Assembly (NCBI RefSeq): GCF_005484805.1
Contig: NZ_CP039432.1
Location: 620,001-684,000, forward strand
Reading direction: 5' to 3'
Length of the DNA: 64,000 nt
DNA from: Rhodococcus sp. SGAir0479
Lineage (GTDB): Bacteria; Actinomycetota; Actinomycetes; Mycobacteriales; Mycobacteriaceae
Within the stretch, counting starts at the first letter, position 1. Each line of letters opens with the position of its first letter. Below are positions 48,122 to 56,392 of the stretch, piece after piece. The translations under genes and the position numbers were made by a program. The notes below the pieces were generated by a model, which searched no databases, was not told the origin of the DNA, and saw nothing but the letters and a program-made list of their open reading frames with translations.

Positions 48122-49027
48122 GTGCGTATCGATCTCCACACCCATTCGACCGCGTCCGACGGCACGGACACCCCGGCCGAACTCGTGCGGGCGGCCGCGG
48201 ACGCCGGCGTGGACGTGGTCGCGATCACCGACCACGACACCACTGCGGGGTGGGCGGAAGCCGCCGCGACGCTCCCGTCCGGGCTGCGACTGGTGCGGGG
48301 CATGGAGATGTCGTGCGAGGGGCGCGGCGAGGACGGACGCCCGGTGGCGGTGCATCTGCTGGCCTACCTGTTCGATCCGGATGCCCGCGAGTTCGCGGCC
48401 GAGCGGGAGCGACTGCGCGGCGAGCGTGTCGCCCGACTGCGGGCGATGGCCGAGCGGATGGCCGCGGACGGATTGCCGATCGATCCGGACGCCGTGCTGA
48501 GCTCCGCCGGCCCCGCCGTCGGGCGCCCGCATCTGGCCCGGGCCCTCGTCGACGCCGGAGTCGTCGACAGCGTGGGGGCGGCGTTCACCGACCTGCTGTC
48601 CACGCGCAGCCCGTACTACGTCGAGAAGGTCGACACCCCGCTCGAGCGTGCGGTCGACATGGTGGCCGCGGCGGGCGGCGTCAGCGTCGTGGCGCACGCG
48701 CGTGCCCGCAGCCGAGGCCGGCTGCTGTCACTCGACCACATCCGGGAACTTGCCGAACGCGGGCTCGGGGGGCTCGAGGTGGACCACCCCGATCACGCGG
48801 CCGACGACGTCGCGCTACTGCGCTCGCTGGCACGCGAACTGGACCTGCCGACCACCGGGTCGTCCGACTACCACGGGTCGAACAAGACGATCGACCTGGC
48901 CACGCACACCACCGATCCGGACGCCTTCGCCGAACTCGTCGCGCGCGCGTCCGGCGTCCCGGTCCTGGACGAGGCGACGGGCGGGCCCGTGGTCGGCGGC
49001 GTGACGGCGGACGGAACCGCGCGGTGA
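48122..49027 (+). CDS. PHP-domain phosphoesterase (3',5'-bisphosphate nucleotidase/RNase AM-like)
   Basis: The 301-residue enzyme has the four PHP metal motifs: DLHTHSTASDG (residues 4-14), ITDHDT (near 40-45), VVAHARA (near 190) and SSDYHGSN (near 252). This layout matches the YciV/RnaAM-like phosphatases that act on nucleoside 3',5'-bisphosphates and short 5' ends. GACACT ends 6 nt before the GTG at 48122, suggesting leaderless transcription. The stop overlaps a small membrane-protein gene by 4 nt. Confidence 0.88.
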   Translation: MRIDLHTHSTASDGTDTPAELVRAAADAGVDVVAITDHDTTAGWAEAAATLPSGLRLVRGMEMSCEGRGEDGRPVAVHLLAYLFDPDAREFAAERERLRGERVARLRAMAERMAADGLPIDPDAVLSSAGPAVGRPHLARALVDAGVVDSVGAAFTDLLSTRSPYYVEKVDTPLERAVDMVAAAGGVSVVAHARARSRGRLLSLDHIRELAERGLGGLEVDHPDHAADDVALLRSLARELDLPTTGSSDYHGSNKTIDLATHTTDPDAFAELVARASGVPVLDEATGGPVVGGVTADGTAR

Positions 49028-49344
49028 CGTACGAGGCCTTCGGAACTGCCCGGCGGCGGCGCGCCGACGGGTGGGCCGTGCGGATGCTGCGCGCGCTGTC
49101 CGGTCTGGCCACCGGCGGGGTGCTGGTTCTGACCGTCGTCGTCGCGGTCGTGGGCTACCTCGCCTCGAGCCGGGATTTTCCCGGCCCGGGCGGCGAGTCG
49201 ATCGCCGCGCATGTGGCCGCGAGCATCATCGTGACGGGACTGCAGGTGGTCGCCGACCGGCGGCGCGGGGCCGGTGCAGCGCTGGCCGCGCTCGCGGTGT
49301 TCGTGGTCAGCGGCGCGTTGCTGTGGACACAGTGGTGGAACTGA
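49024..49344 (+). CDS. Small three-helix membrane protein
   Basis: The 106-residue protein has a basic N-terminus (RRRR) and three hydrophobic segments at about residues 28-48, 61-77 and 83-103. It has no recognised motif. The GTG at 49024 overlaps the PHP gene stop (GTGA), so it is translated together with it. The function is unknown. The frame is open far upstream but inside the PHP gene, which is not credible as coding. Confidence 0.7.
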   Translation: MTYEAFGTARRRRADGWAVRMLRALSGLATGGVLVLTVVVAVVGYLASSRDFPGPGGESIAAHVAASIIVTGLQVVADRRRGAGAALAALAVFVVSGALLWTQWWN

Positions 49345-49444
49345 GGTGAGGTGACCCCCGGGCCGTCTCACCGTCCACGCAGGTAGATGCCGTTTTCCGA
49401 CAGTTCGCGACCGATCTGGCGGATTTGATTCCGGGTCGGCGATG

Positions 49445-49461
49445 GTGCAGAATTACTGCAC
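49445..49461. promoter_or_regulatory. Palindrome GTGCAG-N5-CTGCAC over the -10
   Basis: A perfect 17-bp inverted repeat covers the inferred -10 of the malic enzyme promoter, the position expected for a repressor site. Confidence 0.55.
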
Positions 49462-49640
49462 TCTCGCGTGGGTGCTACCGCCCTTCGCAGGAGGTACCAC
49501 GGTGGCAGAACTTCGAGCCAGGGCCCACCCCGCCCGGCGCCATCACGCTCCGGCAGTAGTGCAGCAAATCGCGCGCCCCGGTAGCTGCAAACGAATCAAT
49601 CCTGGGTCGAAGAGCCGTGTCGGATCTACCGCACTGCCCC

Positions 49641-49658
49641 GGTTACTTCTCAGTAACC
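49641..49658. promoter_or_regulatory. Palindrome GGTTACT-N4-AGTAACC
   Basis: A perfect 18-bp inverted repeat with 7-bp arms sits 35 nt before the malic enzyme ATG. In RNA it would be a small hairpin; in DNA it looks like an operator. Confidence 0.5.
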
Positions 49659-49693
49659 AGGACCCGAGTGAGTCTGGCCTCAAGAGGAGTGTC

Positions 49694-50887
49694 ATGGTGT
49701 CCCCTGTGTCTGAAGCTTCCGTAACGCCAAAGGTCGAAATTACCGACGAGGAGATTTTCGCGGGCCACATCGGTGGCAAGCTCTCGGTGGAGACCACCGC
49801 GCCCCTCGATTCCCAGCGTGCGCTGTCGATCGCGTACACCCCCGGTGTCGCGCAGGTCAGCCGCGCGATTCACGCCGACGAGACGCTGGCCGATCGTTAC
49901 ACCTGGACCAACCGGCTGGTGGTCGTGGTCAGTGACGGCTCGGCCGTCCTCGGTCTCGGCGACATCGGGCCCCGGGCGTCCCTGCCGGTCATGGAGGGCA
50001 AGTCGGCGCTGTTCAAGAACTTCGCCGGTCTCAACTCGATTCCGCTGGTTCTCGACACCAAGGACCCCGACGAGATCGTCGAGACGCTGGTGCGACTGCG
50101 CCCGAGCTTCGGTGCAGTGAACCTCGAGGACATCTCGGCGCCGCGGTGCTTCGAGATCGAGCGCCGCGTGATCGAGGCACTCGACTGCCCGGTCATGCAC
50201 GACGACCAGCACGGCACCGCGATCGTCGCGCTGGCCGCGCTGCGGGGCGCGGCGAAGGTCCAGAGCCGGGACATCACCGCGTTGCGTGTGGTCATCTCGG
50301 GTGCCGGCGCGGCAGGCGTCGCGTGCGCGAACATCCTCCTGGCCGCGGGCGTCGCGGACGTGACCGTCCTCGATTCGAAGGGCATCGTGTCCTCCGACCG
50401 CGAGGACCTGAACGAGATCAAGGCCGATCTCGCGGCCCGCACCAATCCGGCCGGCCGTTCCGGCGGCCTGGTCGAGGCGCTCGACGGGGCGGACGTGTTC
50501 CTGGGTGTCTCCGCCGGCACGGTGCCCGAGGAGATCATCGCGACGATGGCGCCGGAGGCGATCATCTTCGCGATGTCGAATCCGGACCCGGAGATCCATC
50601 CCGACATCGCGGCCAAGTACGCGGCGATCGTCGCGACCGGGCGCAGCGATTTCCCGAACCAGATCAACAACGTGCTGGCGTTCCCGGGTGTCTTCAAGGG
50701 CGCGCTGGACGCGGGTGCGCGCCGGATCACCGAGGGCATGAAGCTCGCGGCGGCGGACGCGATCCTGTCGGTGCTCGGCGACGAGCTCGCGGTCGACAGG
50801 ATCGTCCCGAGCCCGCTCGACCCGCGCGTCGCCCCGGCCGTCGCCGCGGCGGTCGCACAGGCCGCCAAGGACGAGGGCGTCGCCTGA
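49694..50887 (+). CDS. NAD(P)-dependent malic enzyme
   Basis: The 397-residue enzyme oxidatively decarboxylates malate to pyruvate. It is the short prokaryotic form with SIAYTPGVAQVSRAI, the catalytic-region VMEGKSALFKNFAGLNSIP (Lys) and metal ligands in NLEDISAPRCFEIE and HDDQHGTAIV. A Rossmann motif, VISGAGAAGVACANILL, follows near residue 200. The ATG at 49694 follows AGAGGAG closely; the GTG at 49697 is equally possible. The long leader and two palindromes suggest regulation at the pyruvate/TCA junction. A very strong terminator follows. Confidence 0.93.
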   Translation: MVSPVSEASVTPKVEITDEEIFAGHIGGKLSVETTAPLDSQRALSIAYTPGVAQVSRAIHADETLADRYTWTNRLVVVVSDGSAVLGLGDIGPRASLPVMEGKSALFKNFAGLNSIPLVLDTKDPDEIVETLVRLRPSFGAVNLEDISAPRCFEIERRVIEALDCPVMHDDQHGTAIVALAALRGAAKVQSRDITALRVVISGAGAAGVACANILLAAGVADVTVLDSKGIVSSDREDLNEIKADLAARTNPAGRSGGLVEALDGADVFLGVSAGTVPEEIIATMAPEAIIFAMSNPDPEIHPDIAAKYAAIVATGRSDFPNQINNVLAFPGVFKGALDAGARRITEGMKLAAADAILSVLGDELAVDRIVPSPLDPRVAPAVAAAVAQAAKDEGVA

Positions 50888-50906
50888 CGGCCAGATCTGC
50901 ACTCCC

Positions 50907-50942
50907 CACGGGGCCCCGTCGCGTCGGCGACGGGGCCCCGTG
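50907..50942 (+). terminator. Strong hairpin after malic enzyme
   Basis: A perfect 16-bp stem (50907-50922 with 50927-50942) closes on a 4-nt loop, 19 nt after the stop. There is no T-run. Confidence 0.85.
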
Positions 50943-50999
50943 GCGTCGGTGCGGCGAGTCATCCGCGTGGCCCGCGGTCCCTCGGTCACGATGGGGCGC

Positions 51000-51875
51000 A
51001 TGCGCGAGATCACCCTGGACCTCGACACCGTCCGACTCCGGGCACTGACGTGGGGACCGCCGAGCGGGCGCCTCGCGGTGCTGCTGCACGGGTTCCCCGA
51101 CACCGCCCACACGTGGCGGTTCCTGGGCCCGGCGCTTGCGGAGACGGGTTGGCGGGTGGTCGCCCCGTTCACGCGCGGTTACGCGCCGTCGGGGATTTCC
51201 ACCGACGGCAGCGGGCACGTGGCGGCCCTCGTCGACGACGCCGTCGCGATCCATGCCCGAATGGACGGCGGTACCGACGCGGTCCTGGTGGGGCACGACT
51301 GGGGCGCGATCACGGCGAACGCTCTGGCGGCGCACCCCGACAATCCGTTCGTTGCCGTCGCCTCGCTCGCGGTGCCGCCGTCCGCCGCGCTGCGCAGGGC
51401 GGCGGCGTTGCGCGTGCTGCCGCGACAACTGCGCAACAGCTGGTACATCCTGTTCAACCAGCTTCCGGTCCTGCCCGAGCGGTACGCCGAGCGGCTGGTG
51501 GCGCGGTTGTGGGCGGACTGGTCACCCGGCTACGACGCCGCCGGCGATCTCCCGGCCGTGAGGGCGGCGATCGCCGACCGGGATCACCGGCGGGCGGCGC
51601 TGGGCTACTACCGCGATCTGGCGCAGCCGTGGCGGCGCCCACCGGCGCGCTACCGGCGGTGGGCCGGGGCGGAGATGCGGCTTCCGCGCACTCCCGTGCT
51701 CTACCTTCACGGCGCACGGGACGGCTGCCTCGACCCGCCTCTGGCCGAGTTGGCGGCACGCGGACTGCCGCCGGGGTGCGAGGTACACCTCGTGCCCGGT
51801 GCGGGTCACTTCCTCCAGCTCGAGCAGCCCGACCAGGTCAACGCGCGGATTCTGAGGTTCCTTCAGGCGCGCTGA
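51000..51875 (+). CDS. Alpha/beta hydrolase, epoxide hydrolase-like
   Basis: The 291-residue protein has the HGFPDT oxyanion segment (residues 31-36), the nucleophile in VGHDWGA (Asp near 97), a late acid in HGARDGCLD and the His in GAGHFLQLE. An Asp nucleophile in GHDWG is typical of epoxide hydrolases and haloalkane dehalogenases. The ATG at 51000 or the one at 50991 can be the start; CACGAT ends 7 nt before 51000's neighbour region, so a short leader is likely. Its last 38 bases overlap the OpuC permease gene on the other strand. Confidence 0.83.
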   Translation: MREITLDLDTVRLRALTWGPPSGRLAVLLHGFPDTAHTWRFLGPALAETGWRVVAPFTRGYAPSGISTDGSGHVAALVDDAVAIHARMDGGTDAVLVGHDWGAITANALAAHPDNPFVAVASLAVPPSAALRRAAALRVLPRQLRNSWYILFNQLPVLPERYAERLVARLWADWSPGYDAAGDLPAVRAAIADRDHRRAALGYYRDLAQPWRRPPARYRRWAGAEMRLPRTPVLYLHGARDGCLDPPLAELAARGLPPGCEVHLVPGAGHFLQLEQPDQVNARILRFLQAR

Positions 51876-52545
51876 CCGTCACCGGGCGGCGCAGTCGGCC
51901 GGTCCCCGGCGCGCAGGCCCACACGGCGGCGGCGAGGATCGCGTCCACCAGCAGCGCCAGGGCCGCGACGAGGATCGCGCCCACCAGCACGCGGTCGTAG
52001 CTGTGCAGTGCCAGCCCGTCGAAGATGTACCGGCCGAGACCACCCAGGTTGACGAACGCGGCCACCGTCGCCGTCGCGATCACCTGCAGCGCGGCACTAC
52101 GCACACCGCCGAGGATCAGCGGCAGCGCGTTGGGGATCTCGACGCGACCCAGCACCTGCAGGGGAGTCATGCCCATCGCCTCCGCGGCGTCGACCACGGC
52201 GCGGTCCACGTTCGCGACCCCCGCGTACGTGCCCGCCAGGAGCGGCGGCACGGCCAGCAGCACCAGCGCGAGGATCGGCGGCACCAGCCCCAGCCCGAGC
52301 AGCAGCACCAGCAATGTCAGCACACCCAGGGTCGGCAACGACCGCAGCGCGTTGACGACGCCCACGACGACGATCTGCCCGCGCCGGAAGTGCCCGATCG
52401 CGAGACCGGCGGGCACCGCCACCACGGCCGCACCCGCGACGGCCAGCAGGCTGTACCAGAGGTGCTGGACGATCCGGGTGCCGATCCCGGTGGGCCCCGG
52501 CCAGTTCGCCGGGTCGGTGATGAAGTCCCACGCGCCGGTGAACAT
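51838..52545 (-). CDS. OpuC/ProW-type ABC permease, second subunit
   Basis: This 235-residue membrane protein has five to six helices and the BPD-type loop EAMGMTPLQVLGRVEIPNALPLILGGVRSA, which contacts the ATPase. It is the last gene of a four-gene osmoprotectant uptake operon on the minus strand. The ATG at 52545 lies one base after the upstream permease stop. The pair of permeases with one ATPase and one binding protein is the OpuB/OpuC pattern for glycine betaine, carnitine or choline. Its 3' end overlaps the alpha/beta hydrolase gene by 38 nt. Confidence 0.88.
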   Translation of the reverse strand: MFTGAWDFITDPANWPGPTGIGTRIVQHLWYSLLAVAGAAVVAVPAGLAIGHFRRGQIVVVGVVNALRSLPTLGVLTLLVLLLGLGLVPPILALVLLAVPPLLAGTYAGVANVDRAVVDAAEAMGMTPLQVLGRVEIPNALPLILGGVRSAALQVIATATVAAFVNLGGLGRYIFDGLALHSYDRVLVGAILVAALALLVDAILAAAVWACAPGTGRLRRPVTVSAPEGTSESAR

Positions 52546-52546
52546 G

Positions 52547-53227
52547 TCAGGCAGGCCCTTCCGACAGCGCGAGCGTGGCCCGGCGGGAGGGTCTCCCCGA
52601 CCGCTCCCACGGCGTGAGGAGGCGTCCCGCGAGATACAGCGCGCCGTCGATCGCGAGCGCGAGCACGACGATCGCGATGATGCCCGCCACGATCTGGTCG
52701 GGGTAGTCGCGCTGGTAGCCCTCGGTGAACAGCTCGCCCAGCCCGCCGACCCCGACCAGGGCCCCGACGGACACCATGGAGATGTTGGTGACCGCCACGA
52801 CGCGGACGTTCGCGATGAGCACGGGCAGTGCCAGCGGCAGTTCGACGGTCAGCGCGCGGCGCGCCGTCGTGAACCCCATGGCGGTCGAGGCGTCCACGAC
52901 GTTGCGGGGTACCGCGTCCAGCGCCTCCGGCACGACGCGTACGAGGAGTGCGGTCGAGTAGACGGTCAGCGCCGTCACGACGTTCGCCGTCCCGAGGATG
53001 TCGAGACCCAGCAGCCCGGGCAGTGTCACGAACAGTGCCAGCGACGGGATGGTGAACGCGATACCGGCGGCCACCACGGTGATCCGGCGCAGCCACGGCG
53101 TGCGGCGCACGGCCGTCCCGAGTGGGAGGGCGATGACCAGTCCGAACAGCAGCGGCAGCAGCGCGAGCTGCAGGTGGTCGCGGGTCAGATCCAGTACCCG
53201 CGGGAAGTTGTCGACCAGCCAGTGCAC
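52547..53227 (-). CDS. OpuC/ProW-type ABC permease, first subunit
   Basis: The 226-residue protein has five to six helices and the ATPase-contact loop DASTAMGFTTARRALTVELPLALPVLIANVRV. A GVGGLGELF segment sits after it, as in ProW/OpuC permeases. It forms a heterodimer with the permease that follows one base later. The gene lies 4 nt after the ATPase gene. Membrane location is clear; the imported solute is inferred from the binding protein. Confidence 0.9.
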   Translation of the reverse strand: MHWLVDNFPRVLDLTRDHLQLALLPLLFGLVIALPLGTAVRRTPWLRRITVVAAGIAFTIPSLALFVTLPGLLGLDILGTANVVTALTVYSTALLVRVVPEALDAVPRNVVDASTAMGFTTARRALTVELPLALPVLIANVRVVAVTNISMVSVGALVGVGGLGELFTEGYQRDYPDQIVAGIIAIVVLALAIDGALYLAGRLLTPWERSGRPSRRATLALSEGPA

Positions 53228-53231
53228 GCCG

Positions 53232-54353
53232 TCACCGCCCGTCCGGGACGCGGGTACGGGCGCGGCGCTGCTCGTCGAGCAACGCCACCACGTCCGCGGC
53301 GTCGACGCCCCCGACCAGCAGTCCGTCGCCGTCGACCACCACCCCGATCCCGGACGGCGAGGAGATGGCAGCGTCGAGGGCCTGCCGCAGATCGGCGCCG
53401 AGCGTGAACAGCGTGCCGCCCGGTGTGGACGCGTCCGCGACGGCCCGGCCCGCCCGCACGCTCTCGACGCCGGTCGCGTCGATCCACCCGCGGGGGCGCC
53501 CGTCGGCGGTGACGATCAGCGCCCACTCACCGGGGTCGAGAACCGTTGCCGCGACCTCGGATTCGCGGACACGGCGCACCTCCCGCGGCCGCAGCCCGTC
53601 GGCCGTCCGGAACGACAGACCCCGGTAGCCGCGATCCCGGCCGACGAACTCCGCGACGAAGTCGGTTGCGGGGGAGCGCAGTACCCGCTCGGGCCGGTCG
53701 TCCTGCTGGAGCCGGCCGTGCGGGCCGAACACCGCGATCCGATCGCCCAGACGGACGGCCTCGTCGATGTCGTGGGTGACGAACACGATCGTCTTGCGCA
53801 GTTCCGCCTGCAGTCGCAACATCTCGTCCTGCAGATCCGCGCGCACGACCGGGTCGACGGCGCTGAACGGTTCGTCCATCAGCAGGACGGGTGGGTCGGC
53901 GGCCAGCGCGCGGGCCACCCCCACGCGCTGTTGCTGTCCGCCCGACAGCTGCGCCGGGTAGCGTCCGGCGAGCGCGGGATCGAGACCCACCCGGTCGAGG
54001 ACATCGAGCGCGTCGCGACGGGCCGCGCGCCGCGACTTGCCCTGTAGAACAGGCACGGTTGCGACGTTGTCGAGCACGGTGCGGTGCGGCAGCAACCCCC
54101 CGCTCTGGATCACGTAGCCGATACCGCGCCGAAGCTCGACGGCGTCGACGTCGGTCACGTCCCGGCCGTCGACACGCACGGCGCCGCTGGTGGGCACCTC
54201 CATGCGGTTGATCATCCGCATGGAGGTCGTCTTGCCGCAGCCGGACGGCCCCACGAAGACGGTCACCGAGCCTGCCTCGATCCGCAGATCGAGGCCGTCG
54301 ACCGCGACCGTGCCGTCCGGGAAGCGCTTGGTGACCGCGGCGAACTCGATCAC
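53232..54353 (-). CDS. OpuC/ProV-type ABC ATPase with CBS-like tail
   Basis: The 373-residue ATPase has Walker A GPSGCGKTTSMRMIN (near residue 33), Q-loop, the signature LSGGQQQRVGVARALA, Walker B VLLMDEPFSAVD and the switch His in FVTHDIDEA. The remaining 130 residues resemble paired CBS domains, which in OpuA-type systems sense ionic strength or c-di-AMP. The GTG at 54353 overlaps the binding-protein stop (GTGA), so the operon is translationally coupled. Confidence 0.92.
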   Translation of the reverse strand: MIEFAAVTKRFPDGTVAVDGLDLRIEAGSVTVFVGPSGCGKTTSMRMINRMEVPTSGAVRVDGRDVTDVDAVELRRGIGYVIQSGGLLPHRTVLDNVATVPVLQGKSRRAARRDALDVLDRVGLDPALAGRYPAQLSGGQQQRVGVARALAADPPVLLMDEPFSAVDPVVRADLQDEMLRLQAELRKTIVFVTHDIDEAVRLGDRIAVFGPHGRLQQDDRPERVLRSPATDFVAEFVGRDRGYRGLSFRTADGLRPREVRRVRESEVAATVLDPGEWALIVTADGRPRGWIDATGVESVRAGRAVADASTPGGTLFTLGADLRQALDAAISSPSGIGVVVDGDGLLVGGVDAADVVALLDEQRRARTRVPDGR

Positions 54354-55315
54354 GACAGCGGGGTGTCCAGTCCCTGCTGCGCGACCCACTGCTTCGCGGC
54401 GGTCTCGGGTTCGGTCTTGCTGTCCCCCGAGACGGCGTCGTTGAGGGCGACCAGCTCCGCGGTGGTGAGCTTGGCCGAGACCGCGTCGAGGACGCGCGAC
54501 AGCTTGTCGTTCTTCGCGGCCGCGCGCAGCAACGGCACGACGTTCTGGGCCGGGAAGTTGTTCTTCGGATCGTCCAGGACCACCAGGTCGTTCGCCTCGA
54601 TCGCGGGCGAGGTGGTGAAGATGTTGGCCGCGGTCACCTGTCCCGACGTCAACGCCTTGACGGTGGCCGGCCCGCCGCCGTCAGCGATCGGCACGAAGTT
54701 GGCGGCGGCGATGTCGAGGCCGTAGCGCTCGGCGAGCCCCGGCAGGCCCACCGGACGCTCCTGGAACTCGGCCGGGGCGGCGAACTTCACCTCCGCCGAG
54801 TGCGGCGCCAGATCCGCGATGGAGGTCAGATTCCACTTGTCGGCGGTCTCGCGGGTCACGACCACCGCGTCCTTGTCCTCGGCGGGCGCCGGGGTGGTGG
54901 TCGCCAGGTCGGGAGCCAGGGCCGCCGGGAGAGCCGCGTCGATCTCGGCGGCACTCGTCGCGGTGGCCGCCGGGTCCAGGTACTGCAGCAGGTTGCCGGT
55001 GTAATCGGGGATCACCGTGAGCGATCCGTCGCGCAGGGCCGGGACGTACACTTCCCGGCTGCCGATGTTCATCTTGGTGTCGACGTCGAACCCGTTGGCC
55101 CGCAGCGCTTCGGCATAGATGTAGCCGACGGTGGTCGATTCCGGGAAGTTCGCCGATCCGACCACGATCGTGTCGGGATCGGCGGCGGTGCCGCCGGAAT
55201 CGCCGGAGAGCGGGTCGTTGCTGCCGCACGCCGTGAGGGCCGTCAGCGAGAGGGCCACGACCGCGACCGCCCCTCGGGCCAGGCGGCGGCGCAGGCGAAT
55301 CCGGGAACTGTTCAT
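54350..55315 (-). CDS. Osmoprotectant-binding lipoprotein (OpuCC/ProX-like)
   Basis: The 321-residue protein has a lipoprotein signal (RRRLARGAVAVVALSLTALTAC, lipidated Cys near residue 30) and a type-II binding fold with VVGSANFPESTTVGYIYAEAL and VIPDYTGNLLQYL, typical of OpuCC/ProX/OsmF betaine-binding proteins. It is the first gene of the operon. A GGAAGGA site precedes the ATG at 55315. It delivers the solute to the two permeases. It is divergent from a second, related binding protein. Confidence 0.92.
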   Translation of the reverse strand: MNSSRIRLRRRLARGAVAVVALSLTALTACGSNDPLSGDSGGTAADPDTIVVGSANFPESTTVGYIYAEALRANGFDVDTKMNIGSREVYVPALRDGSLTVIPDYTGNLLQYLDPAATATSAAEIDAALPAALAPDLATTTPAPAEDKDAVVVTRETADKWNLTSIADLAPHSAEVKFAAPAEFQERPVGLPGLAERYGLDIAAANFVPIADGGGPATVKALTSGQVTAANIFTTSPAIEANDLVVLDDPKNNFPAQNVVPLLRAAAKNDKLSRVLDAVSAKLTTAELVALNDAVSGDSKTEPETAAKQWVAQQGLDTPLS

Positions 55316-55467
55316 GTCGTCCTTCCATCGGATCCGGCGTGGCGCCGATCCCGCACGGGCGGACGCTGCGCGGTGGCAAGCCGGATCTGTCGACCGCTCG
55401 TGATGGTGCGCGCAGTCAGTGTAACGATAGGTACGACAGATGCACGGGACGAGCGGAGAGGGTCGCG
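55316..55467. promoter_or_regulatory. Divergent promoter region between the two binding-protein genes
   Basis: An AT-richer island at about 55420-55440 (GTAACGATAGGTACG) contains TA-rich hexamers on both strands (TATCGT/TACACT on the minus strand, TAGGTA on the plus strand), so both genes may start from here. Confidence 0.4.
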
Positions 55468-56382
55468 GTGTCACCGAACAGGAGTGGGCGTGCGGGCGGG
55501 TTCGGGCCGCGGTGGGCGGTTCTCGCGCTCGCCGCCGCGGCGGCGGCCGGCTGCGGCGTCGACACCAGCAGCAGTGTCGGCGGGCCGATCTCGGCCGGGC
55601 CCGTCGTCGTCGGTGCGTCCGACTCGGTCGAGAGCGAACTGGTCGCGCGGCTCTACGCGGGCTCGCTCGACGCCCACGGCCGCAGCACCGAGCTGCTGCT
55701 GGGGCTGGGGGACCGGGCGGACCGGTTGGCCGCGCTCGACGCCGACCGGGTGGCGCTGGTGCCGGACTACACGGGACGGCTGCTGCACTGGTTCGATCCG
55801 GGCGCGGAGGTGACCGCCGCCGACGACGTCTACGAGGCGCTCAACAAGTCGCTGCCGCCGGGACTGGCGGTGTCCGACTACGCTCCCGCCGACGACCGGT
55901 CGTCCCTCGTGCTGGGTGCGGCCCGAGCCGGCAGCTCCGGTCCCGGCACCGTCGGCGACCTCGCGCCCGACTGCGCGACGTCGACGCTCTACTCCACCCC
56001 CGAGTTCGCCGAGGACCGGAACGCGTTGTCGCGGCTGGCATCGGTGTACGGCTGCACGTTCGCGGCGGTCGTGCCCGTCCCGGACGCCGCCGCCATGAGC
56101 GGCGAGCTGGCCGGTACGGCGGCCGTCGGGGGGACGACGGCCGCTGCGCCCGCCGTCCGCGCGGACGAGCTGGCCGTCCTGGGTGACGAGGACGATGCAT
56201 TCACCGCGCAGAACGTGGTGCCGCTCTATCGGGGTGAGGCCCTGACGTCGGACGACGTCAAGGCGCTGAGCGTCGTCATGCAGCTGACGACGTCGGACCT
56301 GACCGGAATGGCCGCCCGGATCCGCGCGGGGGAGATCTCCTCCGCCGACGCCGCGAACGAATGGCTCGACGAGCACCTCTGA
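55468..56382 (+). CDS. Second, divergent OpuCC-like binding lipoprotein
   Basis: The 304-residue protein has a lipoprotein signal ending AAAAAGC (Cys near residue 28) and resembles the OpuCC family: VPDYTGRLLHWFDP, an FTAQNVVPLYRG segment and a C-terminal DAANEWLDEHL helix match the neighbouring binding protein. The FPES and GSREVYVPAL segments that normally shape the betaine pocket are replaced. It is transcribed away from the transporter operon, as a single gene. It may bind a different solute or act as a sensor. The GTG at 55468 is inferred from the signal peptide. Confidence 0.82.
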   Translation: MSPNRSGRAGGFGPRWAVLALAAAAAAGCGVDTSSSVGGPISAGPVVVGASDSVESELVARLYAGSLDAHGRSTELLLGLGDRADRLAALDADRVALVPDYTGRLLHWFDPGAEVTAADDVYEALNKSLPPGLAVSDYAPADDRSSLVLGAARAGSSGPGTVGDLAPDCATSTLYSTPEFAEDRNALSRLASVYGCTFAAVVPVPDAAAMSGELAGTAAVGGTTAAAPAVRADELAVLGDEDDAFTAQNVVPLYRGEALTSDDVKALSVVMQLTTSDLTGMAARIRAGEISSADAANEWLDEHL

Positions 56383-56392
56383 CGGGCGTCGA

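Larger units (their letters stand above)
49345..49693 (+). promoter_or_regulatory. Long regulatory leader of the malic enzyme gene
   Basis: This 349-nt stretch holds a -35 TTGATT (49425-49430), a 17-nt spacer and a -10 CAGAAT (49448-49453). A palindrome covers the -10 (49445-49461) and a second one lies at 49641-49658. A perfect AGGAGGT (49489-49495) precedes an in-frame GTG at 49502, which could start a 64-residue extension of malic enzyme. The extension is basic and unlike known malic enzymes. Confidence 0.5.
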
